64,000 nucleotides of DNA from Astropecten irregularis (Eukaryota; Echinodermata; Asteroidea; Paxillosida; Astropectinidae), in assembly GCA_963971285.1 (NCBI GenBank), contig OZ020255.1:14776931-14840930 (forward strand). The letters are read 5' to 3'. Made by a program: the position numbers and the translations under genes. Shown piece by piece: positions 53,286-62,589 of this stretch (position 1 is the first letter of the stretch; each line of letters opens with the position of its first letter). The notes under the pieces were generated by a model. It was given only the letters and a program-made list of their open reading frames with translations. It made no database searches and had not been told where the DNA came from.

Positions 53286-56200
53286 GGGCTGAGTCCGAGG
53301 GCCAGGGATCAGCTCAGAAAACGGGGCCCACCCAGAAATTGTATTTTCATGGCACGGTTGCACACATTGGAGCAGGAATCCACATACTTGGGAAGATGAA
53401 CGGCGTAGATGTAGAGATGCTAGTAGATACAGGGGCAACGATATCAATTATATCCCAAGCGTTGGTTGATACAATGAGTGCACTGGACAGGCCGAAGATC
53501 ACACCGTCGACCGTGCAAGTATTCTTAGCAAATGACGAACGACTGAAAGTTTATGGAAACGCTACAGTGGAGCTACAACTCGGTGGGAAGTTAGTTCAAC
53601 AAGAGGTTATGGTAGCTGATATTCACAATGATGTCTTACTGGGATTGGATTTCTTGGACTTGCAGGGCTGTGCGATAGACATCGGGAATAAGAGTCTACA
53701 TATAGGAGGCCTGGAGGTTCCCCTGAGAAAAACGAAGGAGAGAGAGCAGAGCTGCAGAGTAACAATTAAAGATACAGTAGCTATCCCACCTACCTCTGAG
53801 ATGATTATTGAGGGTAGTATGAGCAAAAGTGATTTTTCTTCAAGCTATGGCATAGTGGAACCAGTTCAAAGTTTTCTCTCAAAGAGTGCGGTGTTACTCG
53901 CACCGACTCTCACTAAGTCAAATTCATCGGAGGTGCCCTTGCGGGTCATGAATCCAACTGACGAAACAGTTGTCCTCTATAAAGGAGTGTCGGCGGGCGT
54001 ATTTCAGACCATAGATGCAGTTGGCCCATATATTGCAGGTCGAGGCGATTTTGATCACCCCACGGAGGGACGGCTTAACCAGATGATGGGGAGAGAACGT
54101 GAAGATGACCAAGTTAAAGAGCCCACAGACAGCGTCCAGAAGATGGTGGAGCGAGGATCAACTCATCTAAGCACCGAGGAAAGAGAACAGTTGTCACACC
54201 TTATACGGAAAAACCGTAGTCTGTTTTCTCAAGGAAAAGGAGATATCGGCCTCACTACGCTTGTACAACACTCCATCGATACCGGTGACGCCAGTCCAAT
54301 AAGACAGTCACCGCGGCGATTGCCAATATTCCAGAAAGAAGTCGCCGAGAAGGAAATCGAGAGGATGGAGAAGGCCAACATCATAGAGCCAGCATCTGGA
54401 CCGTGGGCCTCGCCGATAGTACTCGTCAGAAAGAAAGATGGTTCTGTTCGCTTTTGCGTCGATTATCGACGGCTCAACTCTATCACTAGGAAGGATGCGT
54501 ATCCAATACCTCGTATCGATGACTCCATCGACACTTTGGCGGGCTCCAAGTACTTCACAACATTAGACTTAGCATCGGGGTATTGGCAGGTGCCAATGAG
54601 TGAAGCAGATAAAGAAAAAACAGCCTTCACCAGCCACCGGGGACTCTTCCAGTTCCGTGTCATGCCCTTTGGGCTATGCAATGCTCCTTCAACTTTTGAG
54701 CGCTTGATGGAGAAAATTCTACATGGACTGCAGTGGCAAATCTGTCTGGTATATTTGGACGACATCATAATCTTCTCCAAGACCTTCGAAGAACACATGG
54801 AAAGGCTCCAATTGGTTTTCAGTCGCATCCAGATGGCGAGTTTGAAGCTTAAGCCAGAAAAATGTCACCTATTGCAACAGGAGGTGCTGTATCTGGGGCA
54901 TATTGTCTCCGACAAAGGTGTGAGAACAGACCCAAGTAAGACGAAACAAATCCGAGAGTGGCCGGTTCCGCAAAATGCGCAAGAGGTCCGAAGCTTCCTT
55001 GGTCTGTCTTCTTACTACAGGAGGTTTGTTTCCGGGTTTGCCGACCTCGCAAGGCCACTACATAGACTTACGGAAAAGGAGAAGACCTTCCAGTGGACAA
55101 CAGAATGTCAATCGGCCTTTCAGCAACTAAAGCATCGTCTAACCTCTGCGCCTATTCTTGCTTATCCGACTCTTCATGGCAAGTTTATACTTGACACTGA
55201 CGCAAGTAACTTCGGAATCGGTGCAGTACTCAGCCAAATGCAAGATGGCAAAGAGCACGTCATCGCATATGCTAGCCGTGCCTTGTCGAAACCAGAACGG
55301 AATTATTGTGTCACAAGAAGGGAACTCCTTGCAGTAGTGCACTTCATCAAACACTTTCGACCGTATCTGTATGGCCAGCAGTTCCTCCTTAGAACAGACC
55401 ATGGGTCCCTCCGTTGGCTCTTCCATTTCAAGGAACCCGAAGGCCAAATTGCTAGATGGCTGCAAGTCCTCGCTGAATACGACTTTGACATCGAGCACCG
55501 CCCAGGACAAAGGCACGGAAATGCAGACGGTATGTCTCGAATCCCTTGCATTCAGCCCGAGACAACCAAGGAAGCTGCCGAAAAGGGGCAAGAGCGTCTA
55601 TGCTGCTGCACTCCAATCACGTCCAGCCAGACGTCAGAAGAACAGAAAGAATCATCAAGCACACAAGCGAACTGGAGCTACCGTATACGAGAGGTCTCAT
55701 CATTTTACTGGTTACATGGCTACACCCCTAAGGATCTGAGAGAGAAACAACTAGAAGATACGACTCTACAAAAAGTGATAAGCTGGCTGGAAAACAGTAC
55801 CCAAAGACCATCGTGGGCAGAGGTGTCAGTCGAGGGTACGCGCCTCAAAGCATTGTGGGGTTCTTGGCAGCAACTGTGTCTTCGGGATGGGGTACTGTAT
55901 AGGAGATGGGAAGAGGACTCTTCAAAATCACGATGGCTTCTGGTGGTTCCCCCGGCACTAAGAGAAGATGTGCTGCGGCATCTACACGACTGTCCTACAG
56001 CCGGACACCTGGGAATCAACAAGATGTATGCTAAGGTCAAATCACGATTCTACTGGGAAAATATGAAAGAGTGGGTGACTAGATGGTGCAGGCAATGCCT
56101 GGAATGTGCAAGACGTAAGTCTCCAGCACGGAAGGGTAAAGCTCCGCTTCAACAAGAAATTTCTGGGGTCCCAATGGAAAGGATCGCCATGGACATCACT

Positions 56201-57379
56201 GGACCATTTCCAGCTACGGAAGGAGCCGGGAACAGATGGATTTTGGTCATCTCAGACTACTTCACCAAGTGGACTGAAGCTTTCCCGTTACAAGACATAA
56301 CTGCACAAACGGTTGCCAATGTATTCGTCAGGGAGTTCATCTGTCGATTCGGTGTCCCCAGGCAGTTACACACAGACCAGGGTCGGCAGTTTGAAAGTCA
56401 TCTGTTTCAGGAAATGTGCACATTATTGGGCATCAAGAAAACTCGAACAAGTCCATATCACCCCCAAAGTGACGGCCAGGTTGAGCGATTCAACCGCACC
56501 CTCAAAGATATGCTAAGTGTCTATGTGGCTGAAAACCAACGGGACTGGGATTTGCATATACCGTTAGTTATGATGGCGTACCGGGCGTCTCAGCACAGTA
56601 GCACTGGTGAAACGCCAAACAATCTTACTTTGGGGAGAGAGGTAGAGTTGCCGGTTGACCTCATCTTCGGCTGTCCAGAGGAGCCAACCGAGATCACAAA
56701 CTACGCTTTTGAGCTCCGTGAAAGGATGTGCGCTGCACACGAACGGGCAAGGACTAGCCTCAAAAAGGCTGCAGTACAGCAAAAGCGGAACTATGATGTG
56801 CCCAGCCAACAGAAACGGTTTGCCCCCGGCACAGCAGTGATGCTATCTGTAGAGGCAAAAACTGTAGGGTTATCCCCTAAACTCCAGCCCAGGTGGGACG
56901 GACCATACATCGTAACTGAAGCTGTAAACGATGTCAACGTGAGGATCCAGAAGGGGAAGCGGTATAAGTGCAAAATTGTGCACATAGATCGCCTCAAACG
57001 CTTCGAAGGGGATGTGGACAAGGCCTGGTGGGACAAGTTAATTCAGGTCCCACTTCCAGTACACGCTGCCGATTGCCATGAACCGGACACCTTTGACACT
57101 GCTGATGGGCTACCACAGCCCCAAACCCCTCCAGTTCACTGTGATAAAGAGGTTACGCCACAATCTCCTAGCAGCGGAGAACGATGCCTTGAAAAACAAC
57201 TACCAGGCGACGGTAATCAGGCACCAGAGCCCATACGGCATGAGGAAGCAGCTGAAGATGATACAGCTTCTGACAACGTAAAGTGTACCACTCTGCCACA
57301 GGATGGCGTAGATAGACCAAGACAGCGGAATCCACCGAAACGTTTCGGAGAATGGGTCAAATCGCTCAACCAACATTAA
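53108..57379 (+). CDS. Pol polyprotein (PR-RT-RNase H-IN)
   Basis: The open frame overlaps the end of gag (53108-53285) and lies in the -1 frame relative to it, so Pol is probably made as a Gag-Pol fusion by -1 frameshifting; the ATG at 53108 need not be used. Numbered from there, the protease has DTGA at about 107. The RT has FCVDYRRLN at about 449 and the catalytic YLDDI at about 549. RNase H begins near 692 (DTDASNFGIGAVLSQ). The integrase has an HHCC zinc domain near 956-1000 (HLHDC, GH, CRQCLEC) and a DDE core at D1027 (MDITGPF), D1087 (HTDQGRQF) and E1125 (ERFNRTL). A GPY/F-like segment lies near 1265 (RWDGPYIV). No chromodomain is seen. There are no stops or frameshifts. Confidence 0.96.
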   Translation: MPARNKPANQNTSHTERRVNQEEERMFLMRRTRPLQTGLPEREREETISVEQREPGKHLRAESEGQGSAQKTGPTQKLYFHGTVAHIGAGIHILGKMNGVDVEMLVDTGATISIISQALVDTMSALDRPKITPSTVQVFLANDERLKVYGNATVELQLGGKLVQQEVMVADIHNDVLLGLDFLDLQGCAIDIGNKSLHIGGLEVPLRKTKEREQSCRVTIKDTVAIPPTSEMIIEGSMSKSDFSSSYGIVEPVQSFLSKSAVLLAPTLTKSNSSEVPLRVMNPTDETVVLYKGVSAGVFQTIDAVGPYIAGRGDFDHPTEGRLNQMMGREREDDQVKEPTDSVQKMVERGSTHLSTEEREQLSHLIRKNRSLFSQGKGDIGLTTLVQHSIDTGDASPIRQSPRRLPIFQKEVAEKEIERMEKANIIEPASGPWASPIVLVRKKDGSVRFCVDYRRLNSITRKDAYPIPRIDDSIDTLAGSKYFTTLDLASGYWQVPMSEADKEKTAFTSHRGLFQFRVMPFGLCNAPSTFERLMEKILHGLQWQICLVYLDDIIIFSKTFEEHMERLQLVFSRIQMASLKLKPEKCHLLQQEVLYLGHIVSDKGVRTDPSKTKQIREWPVPQNAQEVRSFLGLSSYYRRFVSGFADLARPLHRLTEKEKTFQWTTECQSAFQQLKHRLTSAPILAYPTLHGKFILDTDASNFGIGAVLSQMQDGKEHVIAYASRALSKPERNYCVTRRELLAVVHFIKHFRPYLYGQQFLLRTDHGSLRWLFHFKEPEGQIARWLQVLAEYDFDIEHRPGQRHGNADGMSRIPCIQPETTKEAAEKGQERLCCCTPITSSQTSEEQKESSSTQANWSYRIREVSSFYWLHGYTPKDLREKQLEDTTLQKVISWLENSTQRPSWAEVSVEGTRLKALWGSWQQLCLRDGVLYRRWEEDSSKSRWLLVVPPALREDVLRHLHDCPTAGHLGINKMYAKVKSRFYWENMKEWVTRWCRQCLECARRKSPARKGKAPLQQEISGVPMERIAMDITGPFPATEGAGNRWILVISDYFTKWTEAFPLQDITAQTVANVFVREFICRFGVPRQLHTDQGRQFESHLFQEMCTLLGIKKTRTSPYHPQSDGQVERFNRTLKDMLSVYVAENQRDWDLHIPLVMMAYRASQHSSTGETPNNLTLGREVELPVDLIFGCPEEPTEITNYAFELRERMCAAHERARTSLKKAAVQQKRNYDVPSQQKRFAPGTAVMLSVEAKTVGLSPKLQPRWDGPYIVTEAVNDVNVRIQKGKRYKCKIVHIDRLKRFEGDVDKAWWDKLIQVPLPVHAADCHEPDTFDTADGLPQPQTPPVHCDKEVTPQSPSSGERCLEKQLPGDGNQAPEPIRHEEAAEDDTASDNVKCTTLPQDGVDRPRQRNPPKRFGEWVKSLNQH

Positions 57380-57437
57380 GCAGCTTTGTTATCAGGCAGT
57401 AACCCTCGTTTTGTTTATTTGTTATTGACTCCTCCAG

Positions 57438-58043
57438 ATGCCGAAAAGACACCACTCCATGGATCGGCAATGGAGATCACACGGGAAAGCAAGATCACCG
57501 ACCCCACCTCACCGATCATGCAGTCCAGCTCCACGACTACAATGTCGAGAGTGCACCCTGATCTTCAGCTCGCAGTCAGCCCTGAACCGTCACGTCACCG
57601 AGCAGCATGGGGTGAAAACTAAATTCGAATGCCCATTTTGTGAGGGCACAAGCTACACTAGAAAGAACGACTTGGGACGACACCTCACCAATTGCCACTC
57701 CTCTATGAAAGGAACACCTCCAGCAACAGAGAAGGAGAAGACACCGCGTGCATCCCCGGAGAGAGCTCAGAGTGTGGAGGTGCCGAAAACACCGGAGATA
57801 CACACTACTTGTACTCCTGCATTGTCCTTGCATCCAACGGCTGAGGACATGGATTTTGATGTACCAACAAGAGGTTCTTCACGGACGTCACCACTGAGAC
57901 GCGTCACGACAGAGACAACAATGGAGGGGCGAGTCAGCGAAGGTCGGGTGTTGCGGCGTAGAACCGTAGAGATATACAACGAGGGTAGTCTGGTGATGAA
58001 GACCACCACGGAAGACTTCCTGGACAAAGGTCTGGAGCATTGA
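57438..58043 (+). CDS. Third retrotransposon ORF with two C2H2 zinc fingers
   Basis: 201 aa, in the same frame as gag, starting 58 bp after the pol stop and ending 167 bp before the 3' LTR. Residues about 35-60 form a C2H2 finger (CRECTLIFSSQSALNRH, then VTEQH). Residues 65-87 form a second (CPFCEGTSYTRKNDLGRH, then LTNCH). The rest is Ser/Thr/Pro-rich and basic with RRRT near the end. No signal peptide or membrane segment is seen, so it is not an envelope protein. It is probably translated from a spliced subgenomic RNA or by reinitiation; neither is visible here. It may bind DNA or RNA, or be a captured host fragment. The frame could in principle begin at an in-frame codon upstream. Confidence 0.8.
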   Translation: MPKRHHSMDRQWRSHGKARSPTPPHRSCSPAPRLQCRECTLIFSSQSALNRHVTEQHGVKTKFECPFCEGTSYTRKNDLGRHLTNCHSSMKGTPPATEKEKTPRASPERAQSVEVPKTPEIHTTCTPALSLHPTAEDMDFDVPTRGSSRTSPLRRVTTETTMEGRVSEGRVLRRRTVEIYNEGSLVMKTTTEDFLDKGLEH

Positions 58044-58196
58044 CTACCCGGGATGACTTTCATGACCACCTTTTCCGCCCTGTTGCGAACTTTTCTAAAC
58101 TTTGTTAAAGCTTTGTTTAAAGTTGCTTGTTTAAAATGTTGAGATGTTGTTCTGTAAGAAATTTGTTTAAACGAATGCGAGACGCATTCTTTCCCC

Positions 58197-58210
58197 ATGG
58201 GAGGGGATGA
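58197..58210 (+). other. Polypurine tract
   Basis: The sequence TGGGAGGGGATGA immediately precedes the 3' LTR and is the expected plus-strand primer site. Confidence 0.75.
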
Positions 58211-58530
58211 TGTAATGTTTGCCACAAGGTGGCGCCGTTTGTAAGTAGCAGACAACAGCCGCCGGTTGGTGGCATGAGACTCGCACGTGAAAAGCACATG
58301 TGAGATTTAGAGAGACGATATAGCGATAAGCTACAGGAAGGACGGGTTTCTGAGTTAAGCTAAAAAAGGAAGAGAAAGACCGGCTAAATAAAGGTTAGTT
58401 TACCTTGTGTTTCAATAAAAACTGAGATTGTGACATGTGTACTTATTTGGCTGTCAACCCGTGGTATTGTAGCTAGGCCTACTGTATTTCACATAAATAT
58501 TACCGAGGACCCGCAGAGGAAAACTCTACA
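58211..58530 (+). repeat. 3' LTR of the Ty3/gypsy element
   Basis: 320 bp, TGTAATG...CTCTACA. I see no difference from the 5' LTR. Confidence 0.95.
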
Positions 58531-58677
58531 ATTCCATGGAAAATAATGCCACAGCGTATTGAGATACACTTGTACAAGTAGTGAAGTGAAAACTATGTGA
58601 GCTCTGCACCCATGACTGAGAGGTACACCACATCAGGTCAGTGATTGACCTTACCCCAACCTTGGGGCCAACTCACA

Positions 58678-58905
58678 CTACAGGCGGCTCCTTAGAAACA
58701 TGACACCCGTCACGACCATTGCACCCAGGAGGGGGTCTACAAGAATGTCAAGTGGTTTGTACTGCAAGGAGGAAATACCCAAGAAGACACACGCATGGAG
58801 GAAGGCACGTAGGATCAGTATAACTCCCTTGTGAGCATTTGGAAAACAACTGACTGTTTTGGCACAAGACTGAATTCGTTTTGATAATGACTTCACAGTG
58901 CACAT
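58678..58905 (-). CDS. Unrecognised 75-aa frame with hydrophobic segments
   Basis: This short minus-strand frame has a basic/Cys-containing start (KRIQSCAKTVSCFPNAHK) and then two hydrophobic stretches (GVILILRAFLHACVFLGI; LVDPLLGAMVVTGVMFL). The composition looks more protein-like than neighbouring chance frames and could be an exon of a multi-pass membrane protein. The second stretch faintly recalls cation diffusion facilitators, but not enough to assign. No partner exon was found. Confidence 0.2.
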   Translation of the reverse strand: MCTVKSLSKRIQSCAKTVSCFPNAHKGVILILRAFLHACVFLGISSLQYKPLDILVDPLLGAMVVTGVMFLRSRL

Positions 58906-59814
58906 GAGTTTCTTTATCTTTCTGTCGTCTTATTCATCGATAAAGGCCCAATACTTTGTGGAGGGAAAAGCAACGACTCTAGACACGTCGTGGTTTATAC
59001 ACGGAGGAATTCCTCCAGTGGTTTGTACTTACACTGCAAAGCTGGTGGTAAATACGTGTGCCACTTAACATACACCGTGTTTTGTTTTACATGTACATGT
59101 AGATGTATTTGCCTGCAACATTCCAGAGTCAAATTGCTGTGCTATATCAGTTTCTGACGAGTCAGGCTCACGCGCTCTAGCTTCTATTTCTACCTCCATG
59201 CTTATACACAGGATTACACTCGGCTCAGGATTAGGCCTAAGATAAACCGGATCAAAGGACGACAGGGAGTCCATGAGTCAACAAGCTGGTAACAAAGACA
59301 TGCTATAATCTGGCAAGATTTGTGATAGTCTTATTTCTACCTCCATGGTCTTTTCATCTCACAAGCTATTTTTTCGTAAACTACGAAAGCAGTTTAGTTC
59401 CATGCAGTTCTGTCATTCAGACCCACACGGTGATAATTCTCGGAAGTCCGTCTTGTATTTTGTCCCATCTGTGTTTTCTGAGGGGGGGGAGTAACAGAAA
59501 CTCGTCGAAGAAGTTCCTTAATGGTGAGTTTAAAGACATTGGTCTATGTTTTGTTATATGTCTGCAAGGACCGAGGCACTTTTCTGACAAGGCAAAATTA
59601 CCCTTTAGCAACATCAACACAGTGATGCGACCAGGTACTATTTTCTTTTTGTTATGATACCTTGGGAGCTATACTTTTTATAGCTCGATCCATGGTTAAT
59701 ACCGCTCAGTGGTGAAGTTGTATAGTTATCAACTTTGTAAAGTCATGTTACGGTCATCACGCCGTCAAGTGGCTTCCGCACGGAACACCGGTGTCACACC
59801 GGGTGTATTACCGT
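58906..59814. other. Intergenic, no gene seen
   Basis: Short chance ORFs only. The 5' non-coding exon of the cytochrome b561 gene may lie in or upstream of this stretch. Confidence 0.4.
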
Positions 59815-60191
59815 CAAAGGTAGTATCATACTTTGGTAAGAAACCGAAACAGAAATGTGCACAGACTTACGTATAACTTTATTACTGACAGGTAACAGGG
59901 TATGAAGATGGTGGCGGTAGAAACATACCGTTAAAATTGTTCCGCCTGAAATACGTGTATTTATCCAGAAATTAGTAAAACAACGGCCGAAAATTTTTGA
60001 CCTTTTAAAAGATCAAAAATAAAAGAGAAAAGACTTAAGAAATACTGTGACCGTTTTTCACTGTTTGTCAAAAAGTGGGCACCGTATGGGACTGAAATTT
60101 TCACAGATGACTATTACTGTATCTTCCTTGATATTTTTGCCCATGAATCTGTATTTCTTTGACAAAAACCAAGGTATGATATTGCCTTTAA
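59815..60191. mobile_element. Palindromic MITE, AAAGGTACTATC family, full copy
   Basis: It starts CAAAGGTAGTATCATACTTT and ends AAGGTATGATATTGCCTTTA, with the full interior (gatggtggcggtagaaacat, tgtatttatccagaaat). It ends 84 bp before the cytochrome b561 ATG. Confidence 0.88.
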
Positions 60192-60275
60192 ATGATCATG
60201 CTTTGCCTTTGAATTACTCATCTGCTCCGTCTATCCACGCCTCTCTCTTGTGTTTTTGTTTCTCAGAGTTCAGTG

Positions 60276-62589
60276 ATGAAGTCTTATTTTTGGCCTCTCG
60301 TGGTCCTCTCCCAGCTCTTTGCTGTTGCCATGCTGGTTGTCATGACAATATGGCTACAGCATCACGTGGGGGGTATAGTGTGGGGTGCATCCGGGGGCTA
60401 CCATCCTCTCTTTCTAACGGTAGCTTTGGTGTTCCTCTTCGGTGAAGGTAGGCAATTTAGGCGGGAAGCCAATTCAATATCCAATCTCTGTTCACTCATT
60501 GACGTGTGTCAGTTATTTAAATGTTTTCATAATTTTCTCAACGACATTCTTTTCTTGATATGAAACCTATATAGCAGGGATGAGATTTCTCAGATTAAAA
60601 TCTGATTCCAGATTTTTTTTTGGGGGGGGATTAGTCAGATTTTTTTCCTCACAGGCTGTGTACAAAAGTATATAGGGGATTCATGATTTCAAACTTCTTG
60701 TGCTCCCTGTTACTGTTAGCTGTTTTCAGACATTTTTATCATTGGTCGATCTCATCCCTGACCTACGCCCTTTCCAAACCTCGGCTCCGGCTCAGGCTCC
60801 GGCTCCAGGTCTGTCATCCACATGCTGAACTCTGTTTTCCTTTTCAAACCAGAGAACCTACCTCCGAGTCCGAACCGCAGCCAAAAGCCTCTATTTTGAT
60901 AACCGTTATTTATTTTAGAATGGTTTGGCAGCCAGAGCTAGAGCCGGTGCCTGAGCCGGAGCCGAGGTTTAGAAAAGGGCCCAAATCGAAAATAGGACTA
61001 CCGGTACATATACTGTAAATTATAATCATCAGGATATCATATCTTCCTCCTTTCAGCACTACTGGCATTTCGTGTCTTCAGTCGTTGTGGCATTCCATAC
61101 TTGATACAGAAAGCAATACATGCGACTACTCACACCGTGATCATCGTACTGACTGGTGTGGGCGTCCGTGCTGCAACCATGGCAAAAGATGGGCAATACG
61201 AAGCTGGTACTGTCCATAATTACTCCATACACAGTTGGTTGGGGATCTTCACGGTGATTCTGTTATGTTTACAGGTAAACTGGATCATGAACCGTATACA
61301 GATGTTAAACCAAATTGAAGAAACATGAGTGTTTGGTACTATCATAATTTGGTAGCATACCGAAACAGAAATCTCCACATGTTTACCTTTAAGTTACATG
61401 GCATAAAGATGGAGCTGGTACAAATAATTAAACCGTTGAAATGTTTCCGCCTGAAATGCTGTATTTATCCAGAAATGAGTGAAACAAAACATTTAAGTTG
61501 ATCTCCAAGATCAAAACCTCACAATTTAAATTACCTTAACATTTTCGCATAACAATTGCAATAGCTTTTTGCCTCTCTACTGTTTTCAATGATCAATATC
61601 AAAGTTAAGAACATTGTAGCTGTAATTCGGCAACTTTACCAAAAAGAGGGATAAAAGACATAATAATTTAAGCCAAACACAGTTATTGTACATTGAGCTT
61701 TTTACTTTCATGAAAACGATACTTTTCGAATTTTAACTTTAATTTGTCTTTTTTTTCTCTCATGTTCCTTTAAATTATTAGTACGTCATCGGATGTGTTT
61801 ATTACGGCGCCGCAGAGAGATTCCTGAGACAGGATCATCCGTTGAGGGCGCACTATCCGCAGATTCACGTTTTCTTTGGCATGTTCACATTCACTATTGC
61901 CATAGTTTCCTGTCTTACTGGGTTGAATGAACTCTCCATTTATCAAATGTGAGTTTGAATAGCATGAATTAGAAACGAAAGCAATTAGACCCTTGTAAAA
62001 ATAGCACCGATAGTGAATTTTAAATAAGGTTATACTCGGGCACTAGGGTCGTACTAAAATGATATTGAACAATCAATAAGAAATGTTCAACACAATCCAG
62101 GGGCCGATTTCACGAAGCACTAAAATTGTTCTTAAGTGTGAATTAATCCTAATTGCTAAGCAAAGTGTGTTGTCACAATACGAATCACTAAGGTGATACA
62201 GACAACTTATCTTAAGATTAATCTTGTTTGGTGAAACGCAGCCCAGAAGTTGTCAACTTGTTTCTGAAGACATGTCTGCTTTGTTTGATTCCTAATTCTA
62301 TTTGTTTCCTTTCGACCCTTCCAGAGCTGATTACTCAACGGGGGTTTTCTCTGGGGCCTTGGGCAATGTGTACGGTCTTTCAATGGTGCTATTTGGTAGC
62401 GTACTCGCATTCGTAACCACTAGATCAGAATACAAGACCGACACAACTACACATGACGTAGACTCGCCTCGGGAGCGTTACCAAGCAACTACCTACCAAG
62501 ATGGCGTGCCAACTGAGAATACTGATGTCAGAGATGACGTCATGGATGACGGGGATGGCTTGAAGATGCAACAGCAAAATTCCCCGTGA
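60276..62589 (+). CDS. Cytochrome b561 family transmembrane ferrireductase
   Basis: Four coding exons (60276-60447, 61057-61274, 61782-61948, 62325-62589) join in frame through GT-AG introns to give 273 aa. Six hydrophobic segments are present. The four His expected to ligand two hemes are visible (GGYHPLF, IHATTH, SIHSWLG, QIHVFFG). The C-terminal tail is hydrophilic, Asp/Thr-rich and cytosolic-looking. Members transfer electrons from ascorbate across membranes to monodehydroascorbate or ferric iron; whether this is nearest CYB561, CYBRD1 or CYB561A3 I cannot decide. An acceptor at 60265-60266 precedes the ATG by 9 bp in frame, so an upstream exon exists and may be coding or only 5' UTR. Confidence 0.93.
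60765..60987. mobile_element. GAGCCT-repeat palindromic MITE, copy 4
   Basis: CCTTTCCAAACCTCGGCTCC with CGGCTCAGGCTCC at the left is mirrored by GAGCCGGAGCCGAGGTTTAG and AAAAGGGCCC at the right. It lies in cytochrome b561 intron 1. Confidence 0.85.
61332..61600. mobile_element. Partial palindromic MITE, AAAGGTACTATC family
   Basis: The left end and the 'gctgtatttatccagaaatg' block are present. The right half is diverged beyond confident recognition. Cytochrome b561 intron 2. Confidence 0.7.
62100..62247. mobile_element. Short MITE, GGGGCCGATTTCAC termini
   Basis: 'ggggccgatttcacgaagca' at the left is mirrored by 'tggtgaaacgcagccc' at the right. 'ttcttaagtgtgaatta' is also mirrored imperfectly. 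It is related in style to the 2501-2840 repeat. Cytochrome b561 intron 3. Confidence 0.6.

Larger units (their letters stand above)
50813..58530 (+). mobile_element. Complete Ty3/gypsy LTR retrotransposon with extra zinc-finger ORF
   Basis: A 7.7-kb element: 5' LTR, gag, pol in another frame, a third ORF and 3' LTR. The two LTRs are the same length (320 bp) and I see no difference between them. The flanks share ATTC (50809-50812 and 58531-58534), a likely target duplication of at least 4 bp. The domain order protease, RT, RNase H, integrase places it in Ty3/gypsy. All frames are open, so it is young and possibly still mobile. There is no env-like frame; the place after pol is taken by a C2H2 zinc-finger ORF. 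Confidence 0.95.
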
